The notes under the pieces were generated by a model that was not told where the DNA came from, made no database searches, and worked only from the letters and a program-made list of their open reading frames with translations. DNA of 64,000 nucleotides from Rhodospirillaceae bacterium (GTDB taxonomy: Bacteria > Pseudomonadota > Alphaproteobacteria > Dongiales > Dongiaceae). How positions within the stretch are numbered: position 1 is the stretch's first letter; every line of letters starts with the position of its first letter. The translations under genes and the position numbers were made by a program. The stretch covers positions 186,001 through 250,000 of the forward strand of contig SSEL01000032.1 in NCBI GenBank assembly GCA_008012315.1, read 5' to 3'. Below are positions 45,093-53,421 of this stretch, one piece after another.

Positions 45093-45540
45093 CAAGCCAC
45101 CCGCTCTTGTCAACCCGGCATCACAACCGGCAAAACCAAGATGGCAAAAACTGAGAGTCTTGAACAACCGGCACTACTGCCGGAGAAGGCGAGCGCTTGT
45201 CTTCGCGTCGCGCGAAGACCGCTGACGAGGTGGATTTTGCCACTGAGCCTAGCAACGATGGGAAGGACCCGGCTAGAACGGCTCCGCTAAACACCGTTTA
45301 AACGGGGCTAGGGCGGCCTTTGGGCAGTGACAGCGGCGGGGGTAGCAGGCGATGGCGCGAAAACGGCTTCTAGGGCCTAAAAATGACTCTGCCCAAATCG
45401 TCATTCCGCCACTGGACTGTTGCGGCTGAATTTCTCATAGCGGCGGCAGAAATTCCATCCTTGAAAAATGAAAGGGTGGCAAGCAATGCCTGCCACCCCG
45501 AAACGACCGAGCATCTGCCCGGCGGTGTAATGCCCGCCTA
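45093..45540. other. Non-coding stretch between the Mor-like and Mu-type HTH genes
   Basis: About 450 bp with no supported gene. It holds a palindrome CCGTTTAAACGG at about 45,293-45,304. A promoter for the Mor-like/capsid transcript would be expected here, but I see no convincing -35/-10. It may be where the replication and lysis genes were lost. Confidence 0.4.
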
Positions 45541-46116
45541 TCAGGCTAGTCCAAGGCGATGGATCGTCTCCGCTGCTTCCTCGGCCGTTGGCAAGGCGAT
45601 GCCCGCCGGCACGTGGGTCGGCAATGCTCGCCATGCCGCGCCGATATCGCCATTAGCGCCACCTTTCAATAAGCGCATGAACGGCAGGACCCAAGGCGGC
45701 TCTGTATTGACCGCTGGCGGTTCCGCCTGTGGTGGTGGCGCGGGCAGTACAGGCGTTTGTTCTGGCACTTCATCCAAGGGTGACGGCATGCCGAGAATTC
45801 GCCCGACCAGGTCATCGAAGGCGCGAATGGGAAAGCTGCTGTAGTGATATTCATATTGAACGCCGCGCCGCCCGCTGATTTCGCGGCGCATCCATCGGGC
45901 ATCACGCGCCAGCCTTGTAATCGCCGCCTTGCTTTTCGGCAGGCCGGTCAATGCCAGTTCTTCAAGTTCTCTCGCGTCGTACCATTCCCGCACGTCCTCT
46001 TCCTGTAGAAGCTGACGCAACACCGCTTCCAAATACACCATCCGCCGCCGAGCATATGCCCAGTCATCGGCTTGAATGTGGACCATGAGGGGGAGTTCTT
46101 TTGTTCGATCCGTCAT
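45541..46116 (-). CDS. Mu-type HTH DNA-binding protein (c repressor-like)
   Basis: About 191 residues from ATG 46116 (GTG 46,125 also possible). The segment EWYDARELEELALTGLPKSKAAITRLARDARWMRREISGRRGVQYEYHYSSFP (cut) is the Mu-type winged HTH found at the N-terminus of both MuA and Mu c repressor, here after about 45 residues. The N-terminus of the MuA of prophage B shows the same pattern (FTAAELAALALPEMPTTESAM). The total length is near that of Mu c (196 residues). It is not at the usual divergent position. Repressor is the best guess; a truncated transposase-like protein is the alternative. Confidence 0.65.
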   Translation of the reverse strand: MTDRTKELPLMVHIQADDWAYARRRMVYLEAVLRQLLQEEDVREWYDARELEELALTGLPKSKAAITRLARDARWMRREISGRRGVQYEYHYSSFPIRAFDDLVGRILGMPSPLDEVPEQTPVLPAPPPQAEPPAVNTEPPWVLPFMRLLKGGANGDIGAAWRALPTHVPAGIALPTAEEAAETIHRLGLA

Positions 46117-46152
46117 CACTGTCACCGTCTTAATGCGGGATTGAACGCAAGC

Positions 46153-46686
46153 TTATGCGCTTGCGGCGCGGGATACGTCATCGGCGGAAGTGCTGCCATC
46201 GGGCTTTTCTGGCAGATCTCCGGCGGCGCGCAGCCGCTCAATGATTTTCTGTACGGTCTGCTTCTTCAAATTGACGGCGCGGGCGATCTCATCGACCTCA
46301 TAACCCTTGCGGTAGGTTTCAACGATGGCGGTGTCGCGCGCCGTCATCGCCGGTACATCGGCGGCATCGCCTTCTTTCAGCTTGCCCTCGCGGATGTATG
46401 CCCGGACCTCTTCTAGCATTGACGGCCGGCGCACCGGATCGCCCGCGTGCGCAGCGGCGAGAGTTTCGATTGTCGTTTCGGAAAGACGCTGGCGAACGAC
46501 CTCTTTTGCATCGTCGAGGCAATCAATCACGCCGCGCAGCAACAGCGCGGTGCCGGAACGCTCACGGCTCGACAGATCGTCGCCGGCATTCGCGATCAGA
46601 GCTTGCAGAGCACACAGCATATCGCTGGTATCGTCGATCACGGTGTAGGGATCGTCGGCAAGGACTTCGGGAATGAGATTAAACAT
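46153..46686 (-). CDS. Hypothetical phage protein with a C-terminal HTH
   Basis: 177 residues from ATG 46686 with AGGAG seven bases upstream. The N-terminal half is acidic and helical (DDTSDMLCALQALIANAGDD). The C-terminal half contains an HTH-like segment TYRKGYEVDEIARAVNLKKQTVQKIIERLRAAG, similar to sigma or small-terminase HTHs. I do not recognise the family. It is the leftmost supported gene of element A, directly downstream of the Ash-like segment. Confidence 0.65.
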   Translation of the reverse strand: MFNLIPEVLADDPYTVIDDTSDMLCALQALIANAGDDLSSRERSGTALLLRGVIDCLDDAKEVVRQRLSETTIETLAAAHAGDPVRRPSMLEEVRAYIREGKLKEGDAADVPAMTARDTAIVETYRKGYEVDEIARAVNLKKQTVQKIIERLRAAGDLPEKPDGSTSADDVSRAASA

Positions 46687-46689
46687 GAT

Positions 46690-46935
46690 GGCTCCTGTAC
46701 AGCTTTCGACAGCTTGCGACCTTCACCATGAAGGCCGCCGGGAGTTCGAAACCGCTACAGGAACGGTGCGATGGTCTTTGGGCTTGCGCCTTGGACATGC
46801 ACCACCGCCTCCCGGCTTGCATACGATATCCGCATGTTCGCCGCGCCCGGAGTCCGGGCATGAAAAAAGCCCCTTCGCGACATGGCCGCGCGGCGGAGCT
46901 TACCGCCTGTATGGGTTTCGACACCCGCATCTAGT
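46690..46935 (-). other. Ash-like conserved phage segment (multi-frame)
   Basis: On the minus strand one frame gives a peptide containing NMRISYASREAVVHVQGASP followed by KTIAPFL and a stop, and an adjacent frame gives GFELPAAFMVKVASCRKLY. From memory these resemble the short Ash/Icd-like conserved segments upstream of phage regulatory genes, where the DNA itself seems conserved across frames. I cannot verify this here. It ends with AGGAG and the start of the 46,153-46,686 gene, so it may act as its leader. Confidence 0.45.
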
Positions 46936-46939
46936 CTAG

Positions 46940-47678
46940 AGGTTCGGGGGGCAGTGTCAACGAAATGATGAAAGCGGCGGAATTCATGCCGGAAAGGTAT
47001 TACGACCTTAACTTGTAATTCTCAGTTTCATGACTTGTGGATAATGGCGGTTAATTTCGGCTTTAAACGGGCTTTTTCGTAGTGCCTAGGTCGCGTTTTC
47101 TACTACGCAAAATAGCTGGTCCATTGCCAGTATTAAGTCAGTCTTCAGAGATAGATCGCCGGCCGATTATTTTGGATAATAGACTGATACATAAGGAAAA
47201 ATATGTAAGATTGGCATTATTAACCGTGCCTGAGTTAGATGCCAGTCTTTCGTCAGCAAACACTGACGCGCCGATTTCGGAATTCGCCGCGCCATAGCAA
47301 ATGCACTGTTCGATTAACTATTTGAAATATATCGGATAATTGAATTCCGAAATTTCGAAGTTAACCTGTTCTCGATTTCGGATTTCGGCGCGGCAATTCC
47401 GAATGGCAACCATTCGGGGTCATAACGTGTTTAACCTATTGATTGGACTCTGTTTTACGTAATTGGGTGATGCCGGTCGGGCACTCGAGCAGTAGCGGCT
47501 TTGACAGGAACGCGAAGACTTTGAAACACGCGATTAAACGGCCTCGCTCGCCATTTGATTGCAGCTTCGATCCTTATCTATCTCATTGCAGGGACTCAGT
47601 TTTTGCGGCCCGCACTGGCATCTATCCGGTGCGCGCCGATCAAAATTGAAGCGGCGGCACGTCCGAATGATCACTAAT
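46940..47678. other. A+T-richer non-coding region inside the left end of element A
   Basis: About 740 bp without a supported gene; the small open frames present have no ribosome sites or recognisable sequence. It is visibly A+T-richer than the neighbours and holds an inverted repeat (47,276-47,403). In a Mu-like phage this is where the repressor, ner and early promoters would be, so it probably keeps operator DNA while the early genes have been lost. Confidence 0.5.
47276..47403. repeat. Inverted repeat pair, possible operator of element A
   Basis: TTCGGAATTCGCCGCGCC (47,276-47,293) and GGCGCGGCAATTCCGAA (47,387-47,403) are inverted copies with one base missing. Further GATTTCGG and AATTCCGAAATTTCG pieces lie between them. 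The spacing and palindromic character suit regulator binding; no binding protein is proven. Confidence 0.5.
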
Positions 47679-47859
47679 GTCTCATTCCGACCGCCAATTT
47701 CGACCTGTCGCGATCAAAATCGATCATTTAGTCTCAAAGCGTTTGCTGAACGACACACGAGGCAAAATCGCCGGAGAGCCGCAGAAACGCTGGGTTTCGG
47801 GCGCTTCGGGTATGGTGATCTCACGGAGGGGAATGTCTCAAAGTGATCACCTCCCCACA
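47679..47859 (-). repeat. Left end of element A with transposase-type sites
   Basis: Read inward on the minus strand, the terminus is TGTGGGGAGG then TGATCACTTTG and AGACA (47,859 to 47,834). A second site GCTTTGAGAC is at 47,731-47,740 and a weaker third (TGTCTCATTCCG on +) at about 47,679. This mirrors the Mu L1-L3 layout. The first 21 bases equal the left end of prophage B. Confidence 0.8.
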
Positions 47860-48513
47860 TTTGGCGGCGGGAGCCGATGAGGCCGGATTCTGTCCGGTGA
47901 TCAAAAGGCCGTCGCCGACGATATAAGGCTGCCAATCGCCGGCTTTCGAGAAGCGTCCACCGTTCCGCTTCAATTCGTCTTCCACCAGGAACGGGACCAC
48001 CTTGGTCAGGCCGACCGCTTCCTCTTCGGTATTGGTGAAGCCGGTGACGTTCTTGCCCTGGACCAGAGGCTTGCCATCGCCACCTTTCACATGGCGAAGC
48101 ACGCCGGGGGCATGGCAGACAAGCGTGACGGGCTTGCCGGCTGCAAATGCCGTTTCGATCAGCTTGATCGAATCCCGGTCCTCGGCGAGATCCCAGAGCG
48201 GCCCGTGTCCGCCGGGATAGAAAACCGCATCGAAGCCGTCATGGGAAATGCCCTTGAGGGGAACCGTCGCCGCCAGCGCCGACTTGGCCTGGGCATCGGC
48301 CTCGAAACGTCGTGTTGCCTCGGTCTGGAAATCCGGCTCGCTGCTTTTTGGATCGAGCGGCGGTTGGCCGCCTTTGGGCGAGGCCAGCACGATCTTGGCG
48401 CCAGCATCCTTAAAGGCATAATACGGCGCCGCCAGTTCCTCGAGCCAGAAACCGGTCTTGCGGCCGGTATTGCCGAGCTGATCATGCGATGTCAGGACCA
48501 TCAGGATTTTCAT
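47821..48513 (-). CDS. DJ-1/PfpI-type protein (type 1 glutamine amidotransferase-like), 3' end replaced by element A
   Basis: Starts at ATG 48513 behind AAGGAG (MKILMVLTSHDQLGNTG). The nucleophile elbow is LVCHAPG, with the partner Glu in WLEELAAPYY and the motif FYPGGHGPLWDL: a YDR533C/Hsp31-like protein, a family with glyoxalase- or chaperone-type activity. The host sequence stops after NPASSAPAAK at 47,860. The last 13 codons (CGEVITLRHSPP and stop) come from the phage end. The original tail lies at 40,411-40,450. The catalytic core is intact, so activity may persist. It follows a TetR gene on the same strand. Confidence 0.9.
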   Translation of the reverse strand: MKILMVLTSHDQLGNTGRKTGFWLEELAAPYYAFKDAGAKIVLASPKGGQPPLDPKSSEPDFQTEATRRFEADAQAKSALAATVPLKGISHDGFDAVFYPGGHGPLWDLAEDRDSIKLIETAFAAGKPVTLVCHAPGVLRHVKGGDGKPLVQGKNVTGFTNTEEEAVGLTKVVPFLVEDELKRNGGRFSKAGDWQPYIVGDGLLITGQNPASSAPAAKCGEVITLRHSPP

Positions 48514-48622
48514 ATCGGTTCTCCTTGCAAAGACTGTTGGACATCTCCGGCCCGAGGTCTCCATTAGACCGGTCGGCTAGTAAGCGGGCAAAGGGAAGCG
48601 GTAGACGGATGCTCTTTCGTGC

Positions 48623-49225
48623 CTAACGTTCCGGTAGATGCAGAAGTTGCCGCGTCAAGGCCGTTGCCGCCTCGAACGGCTCGGCACTTCGGGTGATTTT
48701 CGCCATCAGGCTGGCGCCCAGCCACATATGGTAAAGCGTCTGCGCGGTTCGATGTGGATCATCATCGGCCGACAGCGATCCCTCGGCAATCCCCGCTTCG
48801 ATCGCACCGGCCAACCGGTCGATGATTCTCGCCGTGCCGCTCTTCAGGGCCAGGCGCATGGCTTCAGACAGATCCGCCACCTCGGCGCCCAGTTTGACGG
48901 CCAGGCATTTTCCCTGGAAATCGAAGCGTCCCTGAGTGTCCTGCCAATGCTGCCAATAGACCATCAGACGCTGGGCCATGTTCAGGCCCGGCTGGTTGAG
49001 GGTCTCGTCAAGTTCGGTGAGATAGTTGTCGAAATAATGCTTGAGCAGCGCCTCGCCAAAGGCGTCCTTCGAGCTGAAATAATGGTAGAATGACCCTTTC
49101 GGGACGCTCGCGGCGATCAGGATCTCGTTCAGGCCGACGGCCGAAAAACCCTTGCTGCCCATGATTCGTTGGGCGGTTTCAAGGATCTTATGGCGGACAT
49201 TCGTGGGATCGGCGCTCATGCTCAT
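48623..49225 (-). CDS. TetR/AcrR-family transcriptional regulator
   Basis: 200 residues. The N-terminal HTH GLNEILIAASVPKGSFYHYFSSKD is canonical TetR, and the C-terminal ligand domain is helical (ALKSGTARIIDRLAGAIEAGIAE). It is upstream of the DJ-1-like gene on the same strand (109-bp gap), a common pairing in which the regulator senses an electrophile or drug. Divergent from the lipoprotein at 49,402, so the 176-bp gap probably holds its operator. It has no relation to the flanking phages. Confidence 0.9.
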   Translation of the reverse strand: MSMSADPTNVRHKILETAQRIMGSKGFSAVGLNEILIAASVPKGSFYHYFSSKDAFGEALLKHYFDNYLTELDETLNQPGLNMAQRLMVYWQHWQDTQGRFDFQGKCLAVKLGAEVADLSEAMRLALKSGTARIIDRLAGAIEAGIAEGSLSADDDPHRTAQTLYHMWLGASLMAKITRSAEPFEAATALTRQLLHLPER

Positions 49226-49401
49226 AGAATCACTATAGAAGGGAGTAGACCAGTCTTCTATAAAAATCGAAGATATGGCGCGCGCGACTTTTTAACGAAG
49301 AATCAAAGTTCGTTTTGGCACCATTGCTGGCTTCGGCATGCCTTGTGCATGAAAAATGCTGAGGAAGATGAAAGCCGGCAAAGCCGGTATCGAAGGAGTC
49401 A

Positions 49402-49866
49402 ATGTCCGCCATGACCAGGACCAGCATCCGCCGACCGCAGCAGGCCCGTCCCGCCTTTCGACGGACGTTCCTGGGAACCTTTCTGGTTCTGGCCTCGGCG
49501 GCGTCCATCTCCGCCTGCATGCCGCAGGAGCGCGTGGCCGAACCGACCCTGGTGATGAAAGTGGGCTCGGAAGTCGAGCCGGCGGCACAATGCATTTCCA
49601 CCGGCCTCGGCATTGAATTCCGCGACAAGCATCCGCGGCTGGATTTCTATCGCGGCGTCGCGGAGATCACCATCAACGCGCCGCGCGGCGGCGTGCTGGC
49701 TTTCGTCACCGTGGAACCGGACGTCTACAAGGGCTCCGTCGTCAGCTTCCATAACGGCGATCTCTATTGGCCGGATCACGAGGTCAGCGGTGTCTATCCC
49801 GATGTCGCGCGCGACAACTGGCACCGCGTCGAACGGGCAGTGCAGAACTGCGACAAGACGGCGTGA
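49402..49866 (+). CDS. Predicted lipoprotein of unknown function
   Basis: 154 residues with an N-terminal export signal (RRTFLGTFLVLASAASISAC) whose ISAC can serve as a lipobox. The mature part has a conserved-looking beta-rich body (DFYRGVAEITINAPRGGVLAF, DVARDNWHRVERAVQNC). No known domain is recognised. It lies between the TetR gene and the MFS gene without operon linkage to either. It is probably anchored to a membrane leaflet facing the periplasm. Confidence 0.75.
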   Translation: MSAMTRTSIRRPQQARPAFRRTFLGTFLVLASAASISACMPQERVAEPTLVMKVGSEVEPAAQCISTGLGIEFRDKHPRLDFYRGVAEITINAPRGGVLAFVTVEPDVYKGSVVSFHNGDLYWPDHEVSGVYPDVARDNWHRVERAVQNCDKTA

Positions 49867-49887
49867 AGCTGCTCAGGGCTTGCCGAC

Positions 49888-51222
49888 TCAGGGCTTGCCG
49901 ATATTGACCGGGAGCGGCGCCAGCCAGCGCAGGCGCAAGCTAACACCGAGCAGCAGCAGCATGGCGATGCCAAGCAAGGCGACCACGCCATGCCAGCCAT
50001 TGACGCCCCACATCAGGCCGGAGACCGAGCCGACGCCGCTGCTGCCGAGATAATAGCAGCAGAGATAGATCGCCGAAGCGAGCGCCCTCGCCCGCAAGGC
50101 ACGACGGCCGATCCAACTGCTGGCGACCGAATGGCCGCCGAAGAAGCCGAAGGTCAAGCCGGCAACGCCGAGCACCACCAGGATCAGTGAATTGGCCGCG
50201 GTCAATGCCAGGCCGGCGGCCATGACGGCGATCATGATCCACAGCACGCTGCGGCGGCCGAAGCGGTCCGCGAGCTTGCCGGCCCAGGCCGAACCCACAA
50301 TACCCACAAGATAGAGCGTGAAGACCAGGCCGATCTGGCTTGGCCGCAGATTGAAGGGCGCCGCTTCAAGACGATAGCCGAGATAGTTATAGACGCTGAC
50401 GAAGCAACCCATCAGCAGGAAGCCGGCGACGAACAGCCAAGGCAGCCCGGCATCGCCGAAATGCGCCCGCGCATCAGCCAGCAGATCTTTCGGCTTTAAG
50501 CCGGTCGGGCGGAAATGCCGGGATGGCGGCAGGCTGCGCCAGAATTCCAGCGCCGCAAGCACGCCGAGCACACCGAGCACCGCCACGGCATAGCGCCAGG
50601 AAAACCACTCCGTCAGGATCGACATCAGGAACCGGCCGCTCATGCCGCCGAGCCCGTTACCGGCGATATAAAGGCCCATCGAGCGGCCAAGGGATTGAGC
50701 GTCGATTTCTTCGCTGAGATAGGCCATGGCGACGGCCGGCAACCCGGCCAAGGCGGCACCCATCAAGCCGCGCAGAATGACGAGCTGTTCGAAATTACCG
50801 GCGAAGGCGGCGGCCAAAGTAAAGAGTGCAGCCAGCGCCAACGAGGCATTCATGATCGGCTTGCGGCCGAAGCGGTCAGCCAGCAGGCTGGCCGGGATAA
50901 GCGCGATCGCCATGGCCCCGGTTGCCGCCGAGACCACGCCGCTGGCGGCGGCCGGGATCAGATGGAATTCGTCCGAGAACATCGGCATCAAGGGCTGCAG
51001 GCCGTAAAGCAGCGCGAACGTCGCGAAGCCGCCCACGAACATTGCCCGCGCGGTCTGGCGGAAAGCCGGCGTTCCCGCTAACAGGCCGCCGCCGGACTGG
51101 TCGGCGGTGGCCAGCACCACTTCGATCGGTGGCGGGTCATTCCGCACGGCGTTGTCATTGCCTGCGGCGGCACCGGAAGAACCGGGTTGTGGGTGGTCAG
51201 GTAATCCGTGGTCCAAGGCCAT
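49888..51222 (-). CDS. MFS transporter (YnfM-like drug/metabolite efflux)
   Basis: About 444 residues from ATG 51222 (MALDHGLPDHPQPG); the frame is open to 51,315. Twelve membrane segments are predicted by eye, with the MFS loop motifs LADRFGRKPIMN and LADRFGRRSVLW. A long soluble N-terminus of about 65 residues precedes the first helix. It is divergent from a LysR-type regulator, the arrangement of YnfM-type exporters. The 15-bp unit CTCAGGGCTTGCCGA is duplicated in tandem at about 49,872-49,902, so the stop-proximal sequence occurs twice. Substrate unknown. Confidence 0.88.
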   Translation of the reverse strand: MALDHGLPDHPQPGSSGAAAGNDNAVRNDPPPIEVVLATADQSGGGLLAGTPAFRQTARAMFVGGFATFALLYGLQPLMPMFSDEFHLIPAAASGVVSAATGAMAIALIPASLLADRFGRKPIMNASLALAALFTLAAAFAGNFEQLVILRGLMGAALAGLPAVAMAYLSEEIDAQSLGRSMGLYIAGNGLGGMSGRFLMSILTEWFSWRYAVAVLGVLGVLAALEFWRSLPPSRHFRPTGLKPKDLLADARAHFGDAGLPWLFVAGFLLMGCFVSVYNYLGYRLEAAPFNLRPSQIGLVFTLYLVGIVGSAWAGKLADRFGRRSVLWIMIAVMAAGLALTAANSLILVVLGVAGLTFGFFGGHSVASSWIGRRALRARALASAIYLCCYYLGSSGVGSVSGLMWGVNGWHGVVALLGIAMLLLLGVSLRLRWLAPLPVNIGKP

Positions 51223-51341
51223 GACCGGCTCGTCATATCGCAAAAGCATCAAGGAAGAGATGCCGATATTTCTATCTGGGGCTTGGTCTAACAGATTGTC
51301 CAATATATATTTCATAGCCTATTTATATTTGGAAAATATAA

Positions 51342-52238
51342 ATGGAACTGCGCCATCTTCGTTATTTCGTCGCCGTCGCCGAGGAACTGCATTTCACCCG
51401 TGCGGCCGAACGCCTGCATATCGGTCAGCCGCCGCTCAGCCAGCAGATCCAGGCGCTGGAACAGGAACTGGGCGTCGAGCTGCTGGCCCGCAGCAAGCGC
51501 CGCGTTGCCCTGACCGAGGCCGGCAAGCGCTTCCTGGTCAGCGCCCGGCGCATTCTCGCCGAAGCGGATCAGGCAGCCGACGATGCCAGGCGGGCCGCAC
51601 GGGGCGAACTGGGCGAATTGCGCATCGGCTTCTCGTCTTCCGTTCCTTTCACCAGCATGCTGCCGCGCTTGCTGCATGATTACCGCCAGGCCCATCCACG
51701 GGTAACGCTGACCTTGCGGGAAATGTTCGCGGTCGATCAGATGGAGGCGTTGCGGGCTGATAAACTGGATATCGGCCTGGTGCGGCATAGCGGATTGGAA
51801 CATCCGGCGGATCTGGAATTCCATGAAATCCGCCAGGATCCCCTGCGGGTGGCGATCAATGCCGCCCACCCTTTGTCGAGCCGTGAGATATTGCGGATAA
51901 GCGATCTGCGGGATGAAGGCTTCATCGGGTATCCGCCAGGGACCGGCAGCGGCTTCACGCTGCAACTGCATCGGCTGTGTCTCGCCGCCGGCTTCGCGCC
52001 GCGCATCGTTCAGGAAGCACGCGAGATAACAACACAGATCGGGCTGGCGGCTGCAGGACTCGGCATCGCCGTGCTGCCGGCCCCGTTCGAATGCATCAGG
52101 ATCTACGGCGTGCGCTACCTGCCCTTGGCTGATGATGGCGCCTATCTGGCACTCGCCGTGGCGACCCGACGTCTTGCGCCGAGCCCGCTGGTCAGCGGCT
52201 TTCTTGATAGCCTATGGACGTTGACCGAGCGCAGCTAG
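51342..52238 (+). CDS. LysR-family transcriptional regulator
   Basis: 298 residues. A textbook N-terminal winged HTH (LRYFVAVAEELHFTRAAERLHIGQPPLSQQIQALE, cut) is followed by a periplasmic-binding-protein-like effector domain (ELRIGFSSSVPFTSMLPRLL). It is divergent from the MFS exporter with a 119-bp gap, so it most likely controls that gene and itself. The effector is unknown. The end is 3 bp from the convergent methyltransferase. Confidence 0.93.
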   Translation: MELRHLRYFVAVAEELHFTRAAERLHIGQPPLSQQIQALEQELGVELLARSKRRVALTEAGKRFLVSARRILAEADQAADDARRAARGELGELRIGFSSSVPFTSMLPRLLHDYRQAHPRVTLTLREMFAVDQMEALRADKLDIGLVRHSGLEHPADLEFHEIRQDPLRVAINAAHPLSSREILRISDLRDEGFIGYPPGTGSGFTLQLHRLCLAAGFAPRIVQEAREITTQIGLAAAGLGIAVLPAPFECIRIYGVRYLPLADDGAYLALAVATRRLAPSPLVSGFLDSLWTLTERS

Positions 52239-52241
52239 AGT

Positions 52242-52952
52242 CTAGTAATGCAGGTGCGCGTAGGTTTCGGTGACGCCCTTGCTGTTCTCGGTCGTGATAT
52301 CGAAGAAGTCGATTTTGATCGACGGTGCAATCTCATGCACGGCGGCTTCGAGTTCACCTTTTGACATCGACCAGTTCAGGCCGTTCATCCGCATCCGGCG
52401 CTTCATCTGCGGAAACTGGATGAAGGTCTGGGTCGTCGGCGTCATCAGGTCGATGATGCTTCCGAAGTAGCGGCCGAGTTCTGCATCCGGAACTTTCGAA
52501 CAGACATGCCAGGAAGCGATATAATCCGGCTGCGTCGCCTTGGCCTCGGCGAGATTTTCTCCGGTGATCACGGACACCGCCGGCGACTTGCGGGCAACCA
52601 GATCAGCGCCGAGAAACTCGATCCCGAGATCGAGGAATTGCTGGGTGACATCCATGCCACGGAAATTGCCCGATTCTAAATATTCCACCACCGCTTTGCC
52701 GAGGCGCAGGCTGCCGCAGCCATAATCGATAAAACGATGATGCGGTTGCAGGCCGTGATGGCGCATCAGATCCAGCAATTCGGTCGCCGTGCGGATCGCG
52801 CGGGCATGTTGCCCGATCACATGATGCTGCCCGTGCTTGGTTACCTTGCGGCCGATGGTGTCGGCGTAATACTGCTCATAAGGTTTGGTGGGGTTGGCGA
52901 CGCGCCAGGTCCAGTAACGAATGTACCAAGAATATAAGTGCCGCAATTTCAT
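52242..52952 (-). CDS. Class I SAM-dependent methyltransferase
   Basis: 236 residues. Motif I is FIDYGCGSLRLGKAVVEYL, which binds S-adenosylmethionine, followed by GMDVTQQFLDLG and an acidic second strand. The C-terminal part (FPQMKRRMRMNGLNWSMSKGELEAAVHEI) is of unknown substrate specificity. The basic, aromatic N-terminus (MKLRHLYSWYIRYWTWRV) looks amphipathic and might touch membrane. It is convergent with the LysR gene and not obviously part of an operon. Confidence 0.82.
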   Translation of the reverse strand: MKLRHLYSWYIRYWTWRVANPTKPYEQYYADTIGRKVTKHGQHHVIGQHARAIRTATELLDLMRHHGLQPHHRFIDYGCGSLRLGKAVVEYLESGNFRGMDVTQQFLDLGIEFLGADLVARKSPAVSVITGENLAEAKATQPDYIASWHVCSKVPDAELGRYFGSIIDLMTPTTQTFIQFPQMKRRMRMNGLNWSMSKGELEAAVHEIAPSIKIDFFDITTENSKGVTETYAHLHY

Positions 52953-53072
52953 TGACGTTCAACCGAAAGGTAATGGTAATCAACGGCATGGCTAGCACAA
53001 TATCTGCGTGGCAGAAAGTGCGCGTTTCGGTCGGATGTTGGAAAATTTCCAATTGGCCGGTCGCGGGCGCGA

Positions 53073-53405
53073 TCAATAGTCGTGGATGCCGTAGACCTTA
53101 TCGACGTCGAAATAGTAGCGCCGTGCCTGCCCGTCAGATCCGTCGACGTCCACCTGGTCGTAGACCTTGTGGTTCTCGATCATCAGGGAGCTGAGCCGCT
53201 GTTTGATATCGGCCTGCCGTTCAAGGATATGGCGGTCCTCCCAATTGACGGCATCCAGCGCCGTCGTAGCGCCAATCGGGATTGCCGTCTCGATGGTGTG
53301 GCCGTCGTTTTTCGATTGGATGTATTGGGGCGATGGCTTGGTTGCGCAGCCTGCTGCCAGGAGGGTGATGGGAACCAGAAATGACGCAATCCGCCCGATG
53401 CTCAT
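53073..53405 (-). CDS. Small predicted lipoprotein
   Basis: 110 residues from ATG 53405 with GGAG about eight bases upstream. The signal MSIGRIASFLVPITLLAAGC has lipobox LAAGC. The mature part is charged (DRHILERQADIKQRLSSLMIEN) and ends RRYYFDVDKVYGIHDY. Function unknown. Prophage B is inserted 37 bp before this start, so it has probably lost its native promoter, although its own ribosome site is intact. Confidence 0.75.
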   Translation of the reverse strand: MSIGRIASFLVPITLLAAGCATKPSPQYIQSKNDGHTIETAIPIGATTALDAVNWEDRHILERQADIKQRLSSLMIENHKVYDQVDVDGSDGQARRYYFDVDKVYGIHDY

Positions 53406-53421
53406 GCCCGTTGCTCCGCTG

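Larger units (their letters stand above)
40451..47859 (-). mobile_element. Element A: 7.4-kb Mu-type element with two complete ends but no transposase
   Basis: The termini are TGTGGGGCGG (40,451) and, inverted, TGTGGGGAGG (ending 47,859), with repeated TTTGAGACA-type sites just inside. It is flanked by the direct repeat TTTG (40,447-40,450 and 47,860-47,863). All supported genes read leftward, from the 47.9-kb left end to the 40.45-kb right end: HTH protein, Mu-type HTH protein, Mor-like protein, protease-capsid, tail chaperone, tape measure. MuA, MuB, terminase, portal, sheath, tube, baseplate, fibre and lysis genes are absent. It is probably a deletion derivative of a transposable phage; a satellite is the alternative. 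Confidence 0.85.

Noticed and set aside
47082..47846. Small plus-strand ORFs in the left region of element A
   Set aside because: No ribosome sites, no recognisable sequence, and they overlap the transposase-site repeats.
40446..47864. A 5-bp target duplication as in Mu
   Set aside because: The flanks are CTTTG and TTTGG, so only TTTG is shared, and the restored DJ-1 frame needs exactly 4 bp.
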